Assembly (NCBI GenBank): GCA_002429385.1
Contig: DIZL01000058.1
Location: forward strand, 83,081 to 147,080
Direction of reading: 5' to 3'
Origin: Prolixibacteraceae bacterium UBA6029
GTDB taxonomy: Bacteria > Bacteroidota > Bacteroidia > Bacteroidales > Prolixibacteraceae
Length of the DNA stretch: 64,000 bases
Positions 35,258-43,840 of the stretch are shown piece by piece. The position numbers and the translations under genes are program-made. The notes beneath the pieces are model-generated. The model saw nothing but the letters and a program-made list of their open reading frames with translations, ran no database searches and was not told the DNA's origin. Numbering within the stretch: the first letter of the stretch is position 1; every line of letters starts with the position of its first letter.

Positions 35258-36439
35258 ATGAAGAAGCATTATATTTATAGAATATTGATCCTTTTCATTC
35301 TGGCTGTAACTGCCGGATGGAGTGCCAACGCTCAAACGTCCAATTTCAAGAACCTGGCCGGAGAGATTCAGTCTCTTCAGAAAAAGCTGGTCCCTGACAA
35401 ACGTACGGCTATTCTGGAGATCTCGATCAAAGATACTCTCCGGAAAATAGTAATAGTAAAAGGTGAAACCAATCTCCCTGAAGCGAAACAACAGATTTTA
35501 AAGCTACTGTCCGAGAAAGGAATCCAGTATATTGATTCCATCAGACTCTTTCCTGATGCCTCCCTGGGTGATCAAACCTGGGGGTTAACCACACTCTCAG
35601 CCGCCAGTATGCGTTCACAGCCCGATCATGCTTCTGAAATGGTATCTCAGGCCTTGATGGGGACTCCCTTAAAAATCCTGGAGACTAAGGATGGCTGGTA
35701 CAGGGTGCAAACTCCTGATTACTATATCGGCTGGATGGAAGGTCACGGATTATCGCTTTTTACCTCCACTGAAATGGTGCGATGGAGAAAATCAGACCGT
35801 TACGTTTATAACCGGATAAGCGGGAATGCTTTTGCCTTGGCAAAACGGAAAAGCATGATCGTATCTGATTTATTGTTAGGTGATCTTCTTGAAGCGGAGG
35901 CTGTAACCAATAGATATGTAAAGATCAGAATCCCGGATGGCCGGACCGCATACGTAAAAAAGAAAGATTGCCTTTCATGGAAGGAGTGGACCAGCCATAA
36001 ACCCGATGCCCAGGCCATCATTTCGGTTGGTATGCAGATGATGGGCGTACCTTATCTGTGGGGTGGAACTTCATGCAAGAACGTTGATTGTTCAGGATTT
36101 ACCAAGACTTTGTATTATTCACAGGGTATCATTCTGGCACGGGACGCCTCGCAGCAAGCCCAATATGGAAAGCATCCTGATTTTAAGGATATTTCGTCTC
36201 TTGAGCCTGGCGATCTGCTGTTCTTTGGACGCAACCCTCAGCGTGTCAATCATGTTGGATTGTACCTTGGGGATGGGAAATACATCCAGTCATCGGGTTT
36301 GGTACGCATCAACAGCATCAGGCCAAATGATCCGGCTTATGATATCACTGAACGTAAACAATTAATTGGCTCAGGCAGAGTTCTGAATTCACTGAATAAG
36401 GAGGGTATTGTTTTGTTAAAAAACCATCCCTGGTATTAA
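35258..36439 (+). CDS. NlpC/P60 wall endopeptidase with SH3-type domains
   Basis: 393 residues: signal peptide (ending SANAQ), an N-terminal region, SH3b-type beta domains (about 105-235) and a C-terminal NlpC/P60 domain (about 245-370). The catalytic Cys is in NVDCSGFTK and the His in VNHVGLYLG; the metal-free triad is completed near YIQSSG. The arrangement resembles YkfC-type gamma-D-glutamyl-diamino-acid peptidases, which need a free N-terminal L-Ala and so act after the amidase. The product L-Ala-Glu would be the substrate of the next gene, 28 bases downstream. Confidence 0.87.
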   Translation: MKKHYIYRILILFILAVTAGWSANAQTSNFKNLAGEIQSLQKKLVPDKRTAILEISIKDTLRKIVIVKGETNLPEAKQQILKLLSEKGIQYIDSIRLFPDASLGDQTWGLTTLSAASMRSQPDHASEMVSQALMGTPLKILETKDGWYRVQTPDYYIGWMEGHGLSLFTSTEMVRWRKSDRYVYNRISGNAFALAKRKSMIVSDLLLGDLLEAEAVTNRYVKIRIPDGRTAYVKKKDCLSWKEWTSHKPDAQAIISVGMQMMGVPYLWGGTSCKNVDCSGFTKTLYYSQGIILARDASQQAQYGKHPDFKDISSLEPGDLLFFGRNPQRVNHVGLYLGDGKYIQSSGLVRINSIRPNDPAYDITERKQLIGSGRVLNSLNKEGIVLLKNHPWY

Positions 36440-36467
36440 GCCATGGGTCGAAATAAAACTAAATAGT

Positions 36468-37616
36468 ATGGGAAGTCGACGCAATTTTATACGAACTACT
36501 GGTTTAACGGCCATGGCCGGCATTGCCGGTTTCGAAACTGTTTTTGCAGGGTTGAAGAGCAAATCCAAAGCTTCAGGAAAAGGTCTTGTATTGAGGTTCA
36601 TACCTTATGAACTGCAGTTAAGACACACTTTTACAATAGCCAACAATTCGCGTACCAGTACTCCTGACATGCTGACCAGTCTTGAATTTGAAGGGGTAAC
36701 AGGATACGGCGAGGCGTCCATGCCGCCTTACCTGGGTGAGAGTATTGCCAGTGCAACGAAATTCCTTTCTGCACTCAATCTGAGCCAGTTTAAGGACCCT
36801 TTTGAGATGGAAGATATCCTGAAGTATGTTGATTCGGTAATGCCCGAGAATTGTGCCGCAAAGGCTGCTGTTGACATTGCCCTGCATGACCTGGTTGGCA
36901 AAATGATGGGTCAGCCCTGGTATAAAATATGGGGGTTCGATCCTGCAGATACGCCAAATACCTCCTTTACCATAGGTATTGATACTCCCGAAGTGGTTAG
37001 GCAGAAAGTGGCTGAAGCCAAGCCCTACAGGATTCTGAAGGTCAAGCTGGGTCAGAAGACTGACCGTGAAATGATTGAAACCATTCGTTCGGTTACAGAT
37101 GTTCCGCTTTGCGTGGATGTCAACCAGGGATGGTCCGACCGGCAGATGGCCCTGGATATGATTCATTGGCTGAAGGAAAAGGGTGTGGTTTTTGTGGAAC
37201 AGCCTATGCCCAAAACATCGGTTGATGATATGGCCTGGCTGACTTCGAACAGTCCCTTACCTACCATGGGTGATGAATCAGTACAGCGACTTCCTGATGT
37301 AATTAAAGCCAAAGGTGTGTACTCCGGAATCAACATTAAACTCATGAAATGCACCGGGATGCGCGAAGCTCACGAAATGCTGACATTGGCCAGATCGCTG
37401 GATATGAAGGTGATGATTGGCTGTATGACCGAAACCTCGTGCGCCGTTTCAGCAGCGGCACAACTTTCGCCCAAAGCCGACTGGGTCGATCTGGACGGTA
37501 ACCTTCTGATCACAAACGATCCGTATAAAGGTGTTCAGGTGGTTAATGGGAAAATGACTTTAATCGATCAACCCGGAATAGGGATTTCTGCTCTCAATCC
37601 CAAATGGAAGATCTAG
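36468..37616 (+). CDS. Dipeptide epimerase (L-Ala-D/L-Glu type) with a Tat signal
   Basis: 382 residues of the enolase superfamily. Active-site residues in order: KVK in ILKVKLGQK, Asp in CVDVNQGW, Glu in FVEQPMP, Asp in TMGDESV and Lys in NIKLMKC. The closest known activity is epimerisation of L-Ala-D-Glu to L-Ala-L-Glu, which makes wall dipeptides usable. The N-terminus SRRNFIRTTG followed by a hydrophobic stretch is a twin-arginine signal, unexpected since the characterised enzymes are cytoplasmic. It follows the NlpC/P60 gene by 28 bases and ends the apparent operon. Confidence 0.87.
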   Translation: MGSRRNFIRTTGLTAMAGIAGFETVFAGLKSKSKASGKGLVLRFIPYELQLRHTFTIANNSRTSTPDMLTSLEFEGVTGYGEASMPPYLGESIASATKFLSALNLSQFKDPFEMEDILKYVDSVMPENCAAKAAVDIALHDLVGKMMGQPWYKIWGFDPADTPNTSFTIGIDTPEVVRQKVAEAKPYRILKVKLGQKTDREMIETIRSVTDVPLCVDVNQGWSDRQMALDMIHWLKEKGVVFVEQPMPKTSVDDMAWLTSNSPLPTMGDESVQRLPDVIKAKGVYSGINIKLMKCTGMREAHEMLTLARSLDMKVMIGCMTETSCAVSAAAQLSPKADWVDLDGNLLITNDPYKGVQVVNGKMTLIDQPGIGISALNPKWKI

Positions 37617-37689
37617 ACATACATATGATTAGTTGTTTTAGTGAAAAAACAAACAACAATCTGAACTAAAAATTCGTAAATTTGATGTA

Positions 37690-38160
37690 ATGATAAAACG
37701 AGTCTATATTGATACTTCCGTTATTGGCGGATACTTTGATAAAGAGTTTGAAGATGTAACCAAACCCTTTTTCGATATAATATTGGATAAACGTATCAAA
37801 ATATTAGTCTCTGAAGTTTTGGAATTAGAGTTGTATCGGGCGCCAGAATATGTTCTGGTTTTTTATGAATCCTTACCAGTAGAATTGATTGAAAGAGTTG
37901 AATTAACGGACGAAGTCAAAGACCTTGCTGAAAAGTACATTTCTGAAAAAGTTGTTGGTAAGGCAAGTCTGGCGGACTGTCAACATATAGCTCTGGCGAC
38001 AATAAACAAAGCGGATGTTTTGGCAAGCTGGAACTTTAAGCATATTGTGAACCTTGAGCGAATACGTGGATACAATTCAATAAATTTTAGAGAAGGTTAT
38101 CAAATGACAGAAATCAGAACACCTAAAGAGATATTTAATTATGAAGACAACAACAGGTAA
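37690..38160 (+). CDS. PIN-domain protein (VapC-like)
   Basis: 156 residues. The PIN nuclease acids are visible: YIDTSV at the start, EVLELELY, LADCQHIALA and ASWNFKHIV. The family cuts RNA, and most bacterial members are toxins. The group with YIDTSVIGGYFD is common in Bacteroidota. The next gene (38141) overlaps it by 20 bases and encodes a small basic protein that could be its antitoxin. The order toxin then partner is the reverse of usual vapBC. No DNA-binding domain is recognised in the partner. Confidence 0.78.
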   Translation: MIKRVYIDTSVIGGYFDKEFEDVTKPFFDIILDKRIKILVSEVLELELYRAPEYVLVFYESLPVELIERVELTDEVKDLAEKYISEKVVGKASLADCQHIALATINKADVLASWNFKHIVNLERIRGYNSINFREGYQMTEIRTPKEIFNYEDNNR

Positions 38161-38341
38161 AGCGGATATAGTTAAAACAATGCGTGAGATTCGGGACAAA
38201 TTAAGCCTTGAAATAATGGACATGACTTTTGCACAGGAGAAGGAATACATTAAGAGTCAATTGGCTGAGTTGAAATTAAAACGTCGTGACCGGAAGCAAA
38301 CTATTTAGAAAATTGCATTCATTTATTAAGAATTTATTGTA
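38141..38341 (+). CDS. Small partner of the PIN protein, possible antitoxin
   Basis: 66 residues, beginning inside the last codons of the PIN gene (20-base overlap), which suggests translational coupling. Helical and charged: VKTMREIRDKLSLEIMDM, then AQEKEYIKSQLAELKL. Short proteins of this kind sit beside PIN genes in other Bacteroidota genomes as I recall. The final 20 residues (after LAELKL) look less well constrained; a +1 reading would give a shorter basic end, so a frameshift near 38279 is possible. Confidence 0.55.
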
Positions 38342-38366
38342 ATTTGGCAACACTTAAAACTTCGAT

Positions 38367-39635
38367 ATGAAAAAGATTTACTTATTTCTTACAGTGATGT
38401 TCGGACTGATAAGCATCCAGGTTTCAGGCCAGTATTTTCAGCAAAGAACACTTTCAAGCAAAGCCCTTCAGCAGAATAAGACCTACTATGTAGGATTACC
38501 TACAGGGTACAATGAAGCCGATACTATCACAAAATATCCGGTCATGATCTTCCTTCACGGAGCTTCAGTTAATGCAACTGACATGGTCAATTCACTCGAA
38601 CCATTTCTAAGTAATTTCTTAACCAAACTACTCTTCGATAAACTATTCAAGGTCATCTTTATTATTCCTGACGGATCATGCGAACCCTACAAGGGAAGTT
38701 TCTACACCAATTCCTCGCTCTATGGCAATTATGAAGATTATATCTCAAAGGATTTGGTCGCTGAGATTGCAAGTAAATACCACACCTTCAACCACCGCGA
38801 AAAATGGAGTATCATTGGGCATTCCATGGGAGGGTATGGCGCAATGAAGATCGCCTTAAAGTATCCTGAAAAATTCATAGGGGTCTCTTCCCTGAGCGGA
38901 CCGTTGAATATCACTTATTTTCAGGATATTCTTCCAATATTACTTGCCGAGCATGGTACAACGCCTCCTTACGATATCACCTATTCAGGAAGCGTGTCCC
39001 AATTGGTCTATTCGATGGCCGGTGCATTTTCTCCCAACTCTGGAGCCACGCCTCCGGTGATTTTACCCGTAAATCCCGATGGCACAATCAATCCAACAGT
39101 ACTGGGGATGTGGGAAAACTACAATCCGATCAACCTGATCAAGGAATGGAAAGGAAATCCTGCGATGGCTGTTTTTACATACTGTGGAGACCTGGATGAA
39201 TTTAAACTTGCCACCCCAAATCAAATGTTTTCCGATACCCTGACTAAATACAATCTTCCCCATACTTATGTTGAGGACCCTAATGGCGATCATGTGTCTA
39301 GCCTGTTTACCAGCTTACCGCAGGGAATCAACTTTTTGTATCATGTGATGGATACTGCACAAATCCGGATTACAACAGTAATCAATCCTGCTCTTACAGC
39401 AAATACACTGAACGTTTATCCCAATCCTGCCAACGACCGTTTCTTTGTCTCGGGTGCCACGGATAATCTAAGGCATATCGTCATTCACAATCTTTCAGGG
39501 CAGAATGTCATGCAGATGGAGAATCCGGTTCTGTCTCAAGGCATTGATATCGGCAAATTAGTTAAAGGCATCTATTTCGTATCGCTAAAAGGAACGAATG
39601 GAAACACTTCCACCATGAAACTGATCAAGAACTAA
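38367..39635 (+). CDS. Secreted esterase of the alpha/beta-hydrolase fold with T9SS sorting domain
   Basis: 422 residues: signal peptide (MKKIYLFLTVMFGLISIQVSG), an esterase-D/feruloyl-esterase-like hydrolase (about 25-325) with GHSMGGYGAM (nucleophile Ser, about residue 152), and a C-terminal sorting domain (about 345-422) beginning NVYPNPANDRF and ending STMKLIKN. That domain directs export through the type IX system and implies the cell has one. The substrate is probably an acylated polysaccharide or phenolic ester, not determinable here. Confidence 0.87.
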   Translation: MKKIYLFLTVMFGLISIQVSGQYFQQRTLSSKALQQNKTYYVGLPTGYNEADTITKYPVMIFLHGASVNATDMVNSLEPFLSNFLTKLLFDKLFKVIFIIPDGSCEPYKGSFYTNSSLYGNYEDYISKDLVAEIASKYHTFNHREKWSIIGHSMGGYGAMKIALKYPEKFIGVSSLSGPLNITYFQDILPILLAEHGTTPPYDITYSGSVSQLVYSMAGAFSPNSGATPPVILPVNPDGTINPTVLGMWENYNPINLIKEWKGNPAMAVFTYCGDLDEFKLATPNQMFSDTLTKYNLPHTYVEDPNGDHVSSLFTSLPQGINFLYHVMDTAQIRITTVINPALTANTLNVYPNPANDRFFVSGATDNLRHIVIHNLSGQNVMQMENPVLSQGIDIGKLVKGIYFVSLKGTNGNTSTMKLIKN

Positions 39636-40290
39636 AAAGGATCGACGTACCGAATACCTCCGTTTGTAAATTGGGTGAAAAGGGTTCAGTAAAATCGCTT
39701 ATCGCAGGGTGTGATTTTTTCTCTGGAAATCTCATTATGGGCTGCTGTGTGTCTTTTCCCCATTTTTATGCATAAACCAAATGCTCCTGTTCAGGAATGG
39801 AATTTCTAACGGATTGCAATACAATTTGTTTTTACCTTCGTCATACCTTTGTCGTACCTTTATCATATCTCTTTCATACCTCTTTCATACCTCTTTCGGT
39901 ACAAATTCGATACAAATTCGAATCAAATACGTAACAAATTCGTACAGCTTCGAATTTGTTACGTATTTGTTACGTATTTGATTCGAATTTGTATCGAATT
40001 TATACCGAAAGAGGTATGAAAGAGGTATGAAAGAGGTATGAAAGAGGTATGAAAGAGGTATGAAAGAGGTACGACAGAAATTAGAAGCATTACTCTTTGG
40101 AAGGCCTGGGGATTAAGCAGGTGGAATACCTTAAGGGCCATGAGGATGTTGAAGTATTTCGGTGTATAGAAATTGATTGAAAGTAGTTTTTGCAGTTAAA
40201 TTGAATTCTTTTCTTAATTTGTTATCGGATCAGTGGATGAAGTACTCAAAAATCTGTTTCTTTGAAATACAAAATCCTAATCCATCTGAA
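39636..40290. other. Intergenic region dominated by an 11-mer array
   Basis: No gene is supported. The 242-base array at 39834-40075 fills the centre. Small open frames within it merely read the repeats. The frame of the fucosidase is open upstream to 40177, but that stretch (40177-40290) has no signal-peptide character. Confidence 0.6.
39834..40075. repeat. Array of 22 tandem 11-mers forming a long inverted repeat
   Basis: The 242 bases divide without remainder into 22 units of 11. Left half: ACCTTTGTCGT, ACCTCTTTCAT, TACAAATTCGA (two copies), ATCAAATACGT, AACAAATTCGT. Right half: TTTGTTACGTA (two copies), TTTGATTCGAA, TTTGTATCGAA and AGAGGTATGAA (five identical copies, 40010-40064). The right half is the reverse complement of the left unit by unit, with extra unit copies on the right. 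The tip is near 39943-39950. It would fold into a very long stem. Confidence 0.92.
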
Positions 40291-42693
40291 ATGAAGAAAA
40301 CCCTTTTCTTTCTGCCCATTTTTATCATCATGTTAGGTGCTGAAGTGTGCCGGTCGCAATCGTCCAACACCTTATGGTACAAACAGCCGGCCCAGTATTT
40401 TGAGGAAAGCCTTGTGCTGGGTAACGGTAAAGTCGGAGCTTCCGTTTTTGGAGGTGTTCAGTCTGACAAGATCTATCTGAACGATATCACACTTTGGTCG
40501 GGCGAACCGGTTAATCCAAATATGAATCCTGAAGCGTATAAAAATATTCCTGCGATTCGCGAAGCGCTGAAGAATGATGATTATAAACTGGCAGATAAGC
40601 TGAATAAAAAGGTACAGGGTAGTTTTTCAGAATCGTATGCACCGCTTGGGACTCTTTTTCTGGAGTTTAAGCATGAGGGCGAACCTCTGAATTATCGCCG
40701 GGAACTGAATATTTCTGAAGCTATATCCAGAGTTAGTTACGAAGTGAAAGGGGTTAAGTTTACCCGCGAATATTTTGTATCCTATCCCGATCAGATGCTG
40801 GTGATCAGGCTGATCAGCAGTCAGAAGGGAGCATTGAATTTCGGCATTAAATTCGAAAGTCAGTTGAAGAATTCAATTGCTGTTACGGCCAATACCCTGA
40901 ACGCAAAGGGGTATGCACCTACTCATGCCGAACCCAATTATAGTAGTAAAAAGTCAAATGCGGTGACTTTTAATGAAAAGAAAGGGACTCGTTTTGCAAC
41001 CCTTGTAAAGATTAAGAATAAGGATGGGAAACTGGTTTCAACTGATCAAACCATTGGCTTATCCGAAGGAACCGAAGCAATAATATACGTATCGATAGCA
41101 ACCAGCTTTAACGGATTCGATAAAAATCCTGCGACTGAAGGTTTGAATGCTGAACTATTGGCTGGCAATCAACTAAAAAAGGCATTTCCTAAATCATTCG
41201 ATAAACTGGAAAAATCGCACCTTGCTGATTTTCAGAAGTATTTTAAAAGGGTCAGCCTGAATTTAGGTTCAACTACTGCTCCTGACCTGCCTACCGATGA
41301 ACGGCTGAGGCGGTATGCCGAAGGAAAAGAGGATAAGAACCTGGAAGTGTTGTATTTCCAGTTTGGACGTTACCTACTGATCAGCAGTTCGCGCACAACG
41401 GGCGTTCCGGCCAATTTGCAGGGAATCTGGAATCCGCACATCCGCCCGCCGTGGAGCTGTAATTATACCATCAACATTAATGCCGAAGAGAATTACTGGC
41501 TGGCCGAGAATACAAATCTTTCTGAAATGCATCGGCCATTGTTAAGTTTCATTAAAAATATAGCAATCACCGGAAAGGTGACTGCAAGGACCTTCTATGG
41601 TGTCGATGGTTGGGCTGCCTGCCACAATTCGGATATCTGGGCCATGAGTAATCCTGTAGGCGATTTTGGGAATGGCGATCCGGTGTGGGCATGTTGGAAC
41701 ATGGGAGGGACATGGTTAAGCACTCATCTCTGGCAACACTACCTCTTTACAGGTGACCTGAAATTCCTGAAAAATGAAGGATACGACCTGATGAAAGGCG
41801 CTGCCTTGTTTTGTCTCGAATGGATGGTTGAAGATAAGAAAGGACAATTGATCACTTCGCCTTCCACCTCTCCTGAAAATCTGTACAAAACACCGGATGG
41901 GTATAATGGCGCTACCTTGTATGGCGGAACTGCCGATCTGGCCATGATACGCGAGTGTTTTCTGCAAACCATTCAGGCATCAAAGGTATTAAATGTAGAT
42001 GCTGATTTCAGGAACCGGCTTGAAGTGGCCCTTGCAAAAATGCATCCGTACCAGATAGGTAAAAAGGGCAATCTGCAGGAATGGTATTACGATTGGGAAG
42101 ATCAGGACCCGCAACACAGGCATCAGTCGCATTTATTCGGACTCTTTCCAGGTTCTCAGATCACTCCGGGCACGACTCCTGAATTGGCCAATGCATGCCG
42201 GAAAACGCTTGAAATCAAGGGGGATGAAACAACAGGATGGTCAAAGGGATGGCGTATCAATTTATGGGCCCGTTTGCTGGACGGAAACCATGCGTATAAA
42301 ATGTACCGCACTTTGCTTAAATATGTTGATCCCGATGGGGTTAAAACCAGTTATGCCCGGGGGGGAGGGACGTATCCGAATTTATTCGATGCTCATCCGC
42401 CATTCCAGATTGACGGTAACTTTGGAGGGGCAGCGGCAGTGGCAGAAATGCTGGTTCAATCAACTGAAAATGAGATTCATTTACTACCGGCTATCCCTGA
42501 CAGCTGGAAAGATGGATCGGTTAGTGGAATTTGTACCCGCGGAGGGTTTGAGGTTTCGATGGAATGGAACAACATGATCCTGAAGAAACTTAGCATACTG
42601 GCCAAACGATCAGGTGAAACGACCCTCTTTTATGGTAAAGATCAAAAGAAGATTGTCCTGAAAAAAGGACAAAGTATGGAATTAAGCTGGTAA
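40291..42693 (+). CDS. GH95-type alpha-L-fucosidase
   Basis: About 800 residues from the ATG at 40291, chosen because the signal peptide (MKKTLFFLPIFIIMLGAEVCRSQ) begins there. The N-terminal beta domain has WYKQPAQYFEESLVLGNGKVGASVFGG. The (alpha/alpha)6 catalytic domain shows RYLLISSSRTTGVPANLQGIW (given in part: SSSRTTGVPANLQGIW), NINAEENYWLAENTNL, LITSPSTSPEN and QIDGNFGGAAAVAEML. These fit family GH95, which includes 1,2-alpha-L-fucosidases and some galactosidases. Exported. It has no SusC/SusD pair nearby, so it is not part of a classical polysaccharide utilisation locus within this window. Confidence 0.9.
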   Translation: MKKTLFFLPIFIIMLGAEVCRSQSSNTLWYKQPAQYFEESLVLGNGKVGASVFGGVQSDKIYLNDITLWSGEPVNPNMNPEAYKNIPAIREALKNDDYKLADKLNKKVQGSFSESYAPLGTLFLEFKHEGEPLNYRRELNISEAISRVSYEVKGVKFTREYFVSYPDQMLVIRLISSQKGALNFGIKFESQLKNSIAVTANTLNAKGYAPTHAEPNYSSKKSNAVTFNEKKGTRFATLVKIKNKDGKLVSTDQTIGLSEGTEAIIYVSIATSFNGFDKNPATEGLNAELLAGNQLKKAFPKSFDKLEKSHLADFQKYFKRVSLNLGSTTAPDLPTDERLRRYAEGKEDKNLEVLYFQFGRYLLISSSRTTGVPANLQGIWNPHIRPPWSCNYTININAEENYWLAENTNLSEMHRPLLSFIKNIAITGKVTARTFYGVDGWAACHNSDIWAMSNPVGDFGNGDPVWACWNMGGTWLSTHLWQHYLFTGDLKFLKNEGYDLMKGAALFCLEWMVEDKKGQLITSPSTSPENLYKTPDGYNGATLYGGTADLAMIRECFLQTIQASKVLNVDADFRNRLEVALAKMHPYQIGKKGNLQEWYYDWEDQDPQHRHQSHLFGLFPGSQITPGTTPELANACRKTLEIKGDETTGWSKGWRINLWARLLDGNHAYKMYRTLLKYVDPDGVKTSYARGGGTYPNLFDAHPPFQIDGNFGGAAAVAEMLVQSTENEIHLLPAIPDSWKDGSVSGICTRGGFEVSMEWNNMILKKLSILAKRSGETTLFYGKDQKKIVLKKGQSMELSW

Positions 42694-42866
42694 GGGCAAA
42701 GCGAAAAAAAAGATGTTAGATATCAGATATCAGACTTTAGACTCGATGAATTGGCTTTTGGTCTACGGTCTAAAATCTACGGTCTAAGGTCTATTAAAAA
42801 AACACTTTTGTGCGTTTCAGACTGAAAATAAGCGTCCGATGACGACATTCAAGGAATAAATATCAT

Positions 42867-42905
42867 AAAAATGAAGGCAGATTTCAGTTATCTGCCTTCA
42901 TTTTT
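42867..42905. terminator. Strong hairpin downstream of the fucosidase
   Basis: AAAAATGAAGGCAGA and TCTGCCTTCATTTTT form a perfect 15-bp stem around 9 bases. A and T runs on both sides allow termination in either direction. It lies about 170 bases after the fucosidase stop. Confidence 0.7.
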
Positions 42906-43110
42906 ACCATAAACCAGAGTTATTTTTGGATCTATAGGATACGATTGCAGGTTCAGAATGCCCATCCACTGCTATTTTTCAGTTGGATTATTAAGATATT
43001 TACTGAGTTTTTCGCGGGTTTTTTAGGATTCAGGGACGTTTTATTTTCCATAATAGTCCATCCGGGCTACTATTTTAAGATAATAAGTTCCATTTTGATA
43101 TGTAAATAGA

Positions 43111-43142
43111 AAGGCCTGAATTTCATTGAAATTCAGGCCTTT
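43111..43142 (-). terminator. Terminator of tRNA-Ser (possibly bidirectional)
   Basis: AAGGCCTGAATTT and AAATTCAGGCCTT form a 13-bp stem directly past the 3' end of the minus-strand tRNA gene. Confidence 0.65.
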
Positions 43143-43149
43143 AACTCAG

Positions 43150-43236
43150 CGGAGAGAGAGGGATTCGAACCCCCGGACCGCTCACACGGTCAACGGTTTT
43201 CAAGACCGCCGCGTTCGACCACTCTGCCATCTCTCC
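43150..43236 (-). tRNA. tRNA-Ser (TGA)
   Basis: 87 bases on the minus strand. Acceptor GGAGAGA with TCTCTCC, a long variable arm as expected for a class II tRNA, anticodon TGA in the loop CTTGAAA, and T arm GGGTTCGAATCCC. The discriminator is G; CCA is not encoded. Confidence 0.97.
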
Positions 43237-43489
43237 AAACGCGGTGGCAAAAGTAGAACAATTTATTTAACTGCAAAAATAATTGATGTTTATTGCACTA
43301 AAATATTTTTTTAAAAAACTTTGGATAAGGGTTGTTTTTTTGAATCATATTTATGAATTTAGTGTCAGATTAAAATTAACCATTTGAAAGCATTGATTTT
43401 ATTAAGGTTTCAAATTTATTGGTTATTTTTAATTAATAATTTCGAATGATTTTAATTCAGATATTTTTTAACCTTAAACATGTTTTCTT

Positions 43490-43759
43490 ATGAACAAAGC
43501 ACAATTAATCGATTCAATTGCTGAAAAAGCTAATTTAACCAAAGCCGATGCTAAGAAAGCATTAGATGCTTTTGTTGATGCCACCTCTGATGCCTTAAAA
43601 AATGGCGATCGTGTTGCCCTTATTGGATTTGGTTCTTTTTCAGTTGCTTCACGCAGCGCAAGAACAGGTAGAAACCCTCAAACCGGTCAAACTATTAACA
43701 TCGCAGAAAAGAAAGTTGTTAAGTTTAAACCAGGTGCTGAATTGGCTGATACTATCTAG
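43490..43759 (+). CDS. HU-family DNA-binding protein
   Basis: 89 residues, a nucleoid protein that binds and bends DNA as a dimer. The whole HU pattern is present: MNKAQLIDSIAEKANLTKAD, then GFGSFSVASRSARTGRNPQTG (arm with the Pro tip) and FKPGAELAD. Single gene with its own terminator 20 bases later. The 250-base AT-rich region upstream probably carries a strong promoter. Confidence 0.95.
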   Translation: MNKAQLIDSIAEKANLTKADAKKALDAFVDATSDALKNGDRVALIGFGSFSVASRSARTGRNPQTGQTINIAEKKVVKFKPGAELADTI

Positions 43760-43779
43760 TATTATACTGAAAAATTTAC

Positions 43780-43817
43780 AAAAGGGATGCATAACCATAT
43801 GCGTCCCTTTTTTTTAT
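43780..43817 (+). terminator. Terminator of the HU gene
   Basis: AAAAGGGATGC pairs with GCGTCCCTTTT (one G-T pair) around a 10-base loop, with a run of T after it. Confidence 0.75.
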
Positions 43818-43822
43818 CTTTG
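43815..43822 (+). promoter_or_regulatory. -7 box of the TrmH-type gene
   Basis: TATCTTTG, an exact TAnnTTTG match 19 bases before the ATG at 43841. It overlaps the HU terminator tail and excludes the earlier in-frame ATG at 43787. Confidence 0.55.
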
Positions 43823-43840
43823 TACGGCCAAATAAAAGAC

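Larger units (their letters stand above)
42694..43149. other. Spacer before tRNA-Ser
   Basis: 456 bases without a gene. It starts with short imperfect direct repeats (GATATCA words near 42720 and TCTACGGTCTAA words near 42763-42782) and holds two hairpins, listed separately. Confidence 0.55.

Noticed and set aside
39834..40075. CRISPR array
   Set aside because: Units are 11 bases with no spacers, and no cas genes are present.
39781..40141. Open frames with repeated PLSYLFHTSF-type residues
   Set aside because: They translate the 11-mer array; 11 is not a multiple of three, so the protein repeat is an accident of reading it through.
38367..42693. Polysaccharide utilisation locus around the esterase and GH95 fucosidase
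   Set aside because: No SusC/SusD pair or hybrid regulator is present, and the two genes are separated by 650 bases with an array.
42720..42790. Repeats of GATATCA and TCTACGGTCTAA as a functional element
   Set aside because: Short, imperfect and without constant period; looks like low-complexity drift between genes.
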